A stretch of 8,167 nucleotides of DNA from Akkermansiaceae bacterium. Its GTDB lineage: Bacteria > Verrucomicrobiota > Verrucomicrobiia > Verrucomicrobiales > Akkermansiaceae. Every line of letters starts with the position of its first letter. Within the stretch, counting starts at the first letter, position 1. The stretch spans positions 1-8,167 of the forward strand of contig JALZVA010000249.1 in assembly GCA_023301335.1 (NCBI GenBank), given 5' to 3'. Positions 6,974 through 8,167 of the stretch are shown piece after piece. The translations under genes were made by a program, and so were the position numbers. The notes below the pieces were generated by a model. It did not search any database. It had not been told where the DNA came from and was given only the letters and a program-made list of their open reading frames with translations.

Positions 6974-8167
6974 AATTCTTGCCATCATTAAGCTCTCTTT
7001 CATGAGTCTAGGGCTGCATAAGCTACGCTCCTCCCTCACCGTACTTGGTATCATTTTCGGAGTCGCCTCGGTCATTACCATGCTCGCCATAGGTTCAGGT
7101 GCTTCTGAAGAAGCGCAGCGTACTATCCGTGAACTAGGCAGTACGAACATCATCGTTAATAGCATCAAAAAACAAGACGATAGTAATCAATCAAGAGTCG
7201 TTGAATACGGGGTCACCTATGAAGACATTTCACGCATCGAAGCGAGCCTCCCTAACCTCCATCTTACTGCTAAGCAGCGTCTTATTGACGGCACTATCAA
7301 CTTCCAAGGAACCACAGAAAACGTCAAAATTAGCGCCTGCGATAAAGAGGTATTCGCCGTTCAAAATATCCCTCTAATCAGCGGTAGATTCATAAGCACT
7401 GTCGATGAGCAAAATTTCAATCAAGTGTGCGTGATTGACAAGCTGCTCAAGTCCGCTCTTTTCCCTTACCAGGACCCTTTAGATTACAAAGTCCTCATCC
7501 GAGGTTCTTTCTACCAAATCATCGGTGTTGTAGACCAAGGAGAGCCTCGTGTTTATATCCCTTTCCCAACGTGGGTATCTCAATATGGAGAACGAACGGT
7601 TCACGCCCAAAAAGGCTCATGGGAAAGTGAAAACGTAGACGCTCACCAACTTATCATCCAACTCAAAAGCACAGAGGATGTGGTACCCTCTTATGCCAAG
7701 CTCAAGAGAATCCTTAAATACGGCCACCATATCGAAGACTACGCTATTAAAGTCCCACTTAAACTTCTGGAAAAAGCAGAAGAAACCAAACGCTTATTCA
7801 ACTACCTATTAGGATCTATCGCTGGCATTTCCCTACTCGTTGGAGGTATTGGAATCATGAACATCATGCTCGCCACAGTCTCGGAGCGTACTAAGGAAAT
7901 CGGCCTCAGACGTGCCATTGGCGCTAAGAAAAAAGACATTGTCTTGCAGTTCATGGTGGAGGCTATCGTCCTTTCGCTCATCGGAGGTATCATCGGAGTC
8001 CTCTTAGGGATCGCCCTCCCTTATGCCATCACCTATGCCTCCGGGATTCCTAGCTCCATCTCGTGGCTCTCGGTTCTCGTCTCCTTCGCCATTTCCGGGC
8101 TTACCGGCATCCTCTTTGGAAGCTACCCTGCGATGAAGAGTGCTAATCTAAATCCCATCGAAGCACT
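6966..8167 (+). CDS. MacB-type ABC transporter permease, C-terminal end cut by the window
   Basis: Four hundred codons are visible, open to the right edge. The last residues, 'SANLNPIEA', match the usual ending of this family ('..DPIEALR.E'), so perhaps only five to ten residues are missing. 'NKLRS'-like 'HKLRSSLTVLGIIFGV' leads into the first membrane segment (about 24-44). A periplasmic MacB-type core domain covers about 45-275. Three more membrane segments lie at about 279-303, 332-355 and 365-388. 'ERTKEIGLRRAIGAKKKDI' (307-325) is the conserved FtsX-domain cytoplasmic loop that contacts the ATPase. This is the four-helix mechanotransmission fold, in which ATP-driven closure moves periplasmic domains rather than carrying substrate through the membrane. 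I chose ATG 6966 because its N-terminal length fits the family; an in-frame ATG at 6960 adds two residues and cannot be excluded. The start overlaps the ATPase stop by 8 bases. Periplasmic Cys125 and Cys155 might pair. Confidence 0.93.
   Translation, partial: MGKILAIIKLSFMSLGLHKLRSSLTVLGIIFGVASVITMLAIGSGASEEAQRTIRELGSTNIIVNSIKKQDDSNQSRVVEYGVTYEDISRIEASLPNLHLTAKQRLIDGTINFQGTTENVKISACDKEVFAVQNIPLISGRFISTVDEQNFNQVCVIDKLLKSALFPYQDPLDYKVLIRGSFYQIIGVVDQGEPRVYIPFPTWVSQYGERTVHAQKGSWESENVDAHQLIIQLKSTEDVVPSYAKLKRILKYGHHIEDYAIKVPLKLLEKAEETKRLFNYLLGSIAGISLLVGGIGIMNIMLATVSERTKEIGLRRAIGAKKKDIVLQFMVEAIVLSLIGGIIGVLLGIALPYAITYASGIPSSISWLSVLVSFAISGLTGILFGSYPAMKSANLNPIEA

Noticed and set aside
6287..8167. Identification of the ATPase and permease as LolD and LolC/E lipoprotein-sorting proteins
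   Set aside because: The families share the fold, but linkage to a TolC-like factor and an HlyD-type adaptor in one tight operon, with a single permease gene seen, fits a MacAB-TolC-like exporter better.

Overview
The window reads as chromosomal DNA from a Gram-negative bacterium of moderate GC. It holds the 5' part of a core nitrogen-assimilation gene on the minus strand and, diverging from it, a four-gene operon for a tripartite ABC export system on the plus strand. The organism is probably from the PVC group, with Verrucomicrobiota my best guess. This rests on the style of the TolC-like protein (an 'LMQPLLRGRG' motif and an Arg/Glu-rich 'PVNRERERNGYRR' stretch resembling PVC-type outer-membrane factors) and on the rarity of Shine-Dalgarno sites. 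It is inference from remembered family resemblance, not a database result.

Layout. Positions 1-2678 (minus) encode the N-terminal 892 residues of the glutamate synthase large subunit (GltB): the glutaminase domain, the central domain and the beginning of the FMN/synthase domain. The rest lies beyond the left edge. Positions 2679-3206 are a 528-bp divergent intergenic region with no credible gene. It holds a 19-bp sequence repeated exactly in tandem with one mismatch, a possible extended -10 promoter and a bulged 11-bp inverted repeat close to the operon start. Positions 3207-8167 (plus) encode, in order, a TolC-like outer-membrane lipoprotein, a membrane-fusion (adaptor) protein with an unusually long coiled coil, a MacB/LolD-type ATPase and a MacB-type permease. 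The permease runs to the right edge and probably lacks only a few C-terminal residues.

How the genes work together. The four plus-strand genes are tightly packed (10-nt gap, 4-nt gap, 8-nt overlap) and supply every part of a MacAB-TolC-like machine. The ATPase and permease would drive conformational changes in the inner membrane. The adaptor would bridge the periplasm, and the outer-membrane factor would form the exit duct. No substrate gene or regulator is visible, so the cargo (drug, peptide, lipid or siderophore) cannot be assigned. GltB is functionally unrelated and only shares the intergenic region.

I see no RNA gene, mobile element, CRISPR array or clear intrinsic terminator. The coding content is ordinary; the most noteworthy signals are the non-coding elements upstream of the export operon and the absence of strong ribosome binding sites before all five starts.
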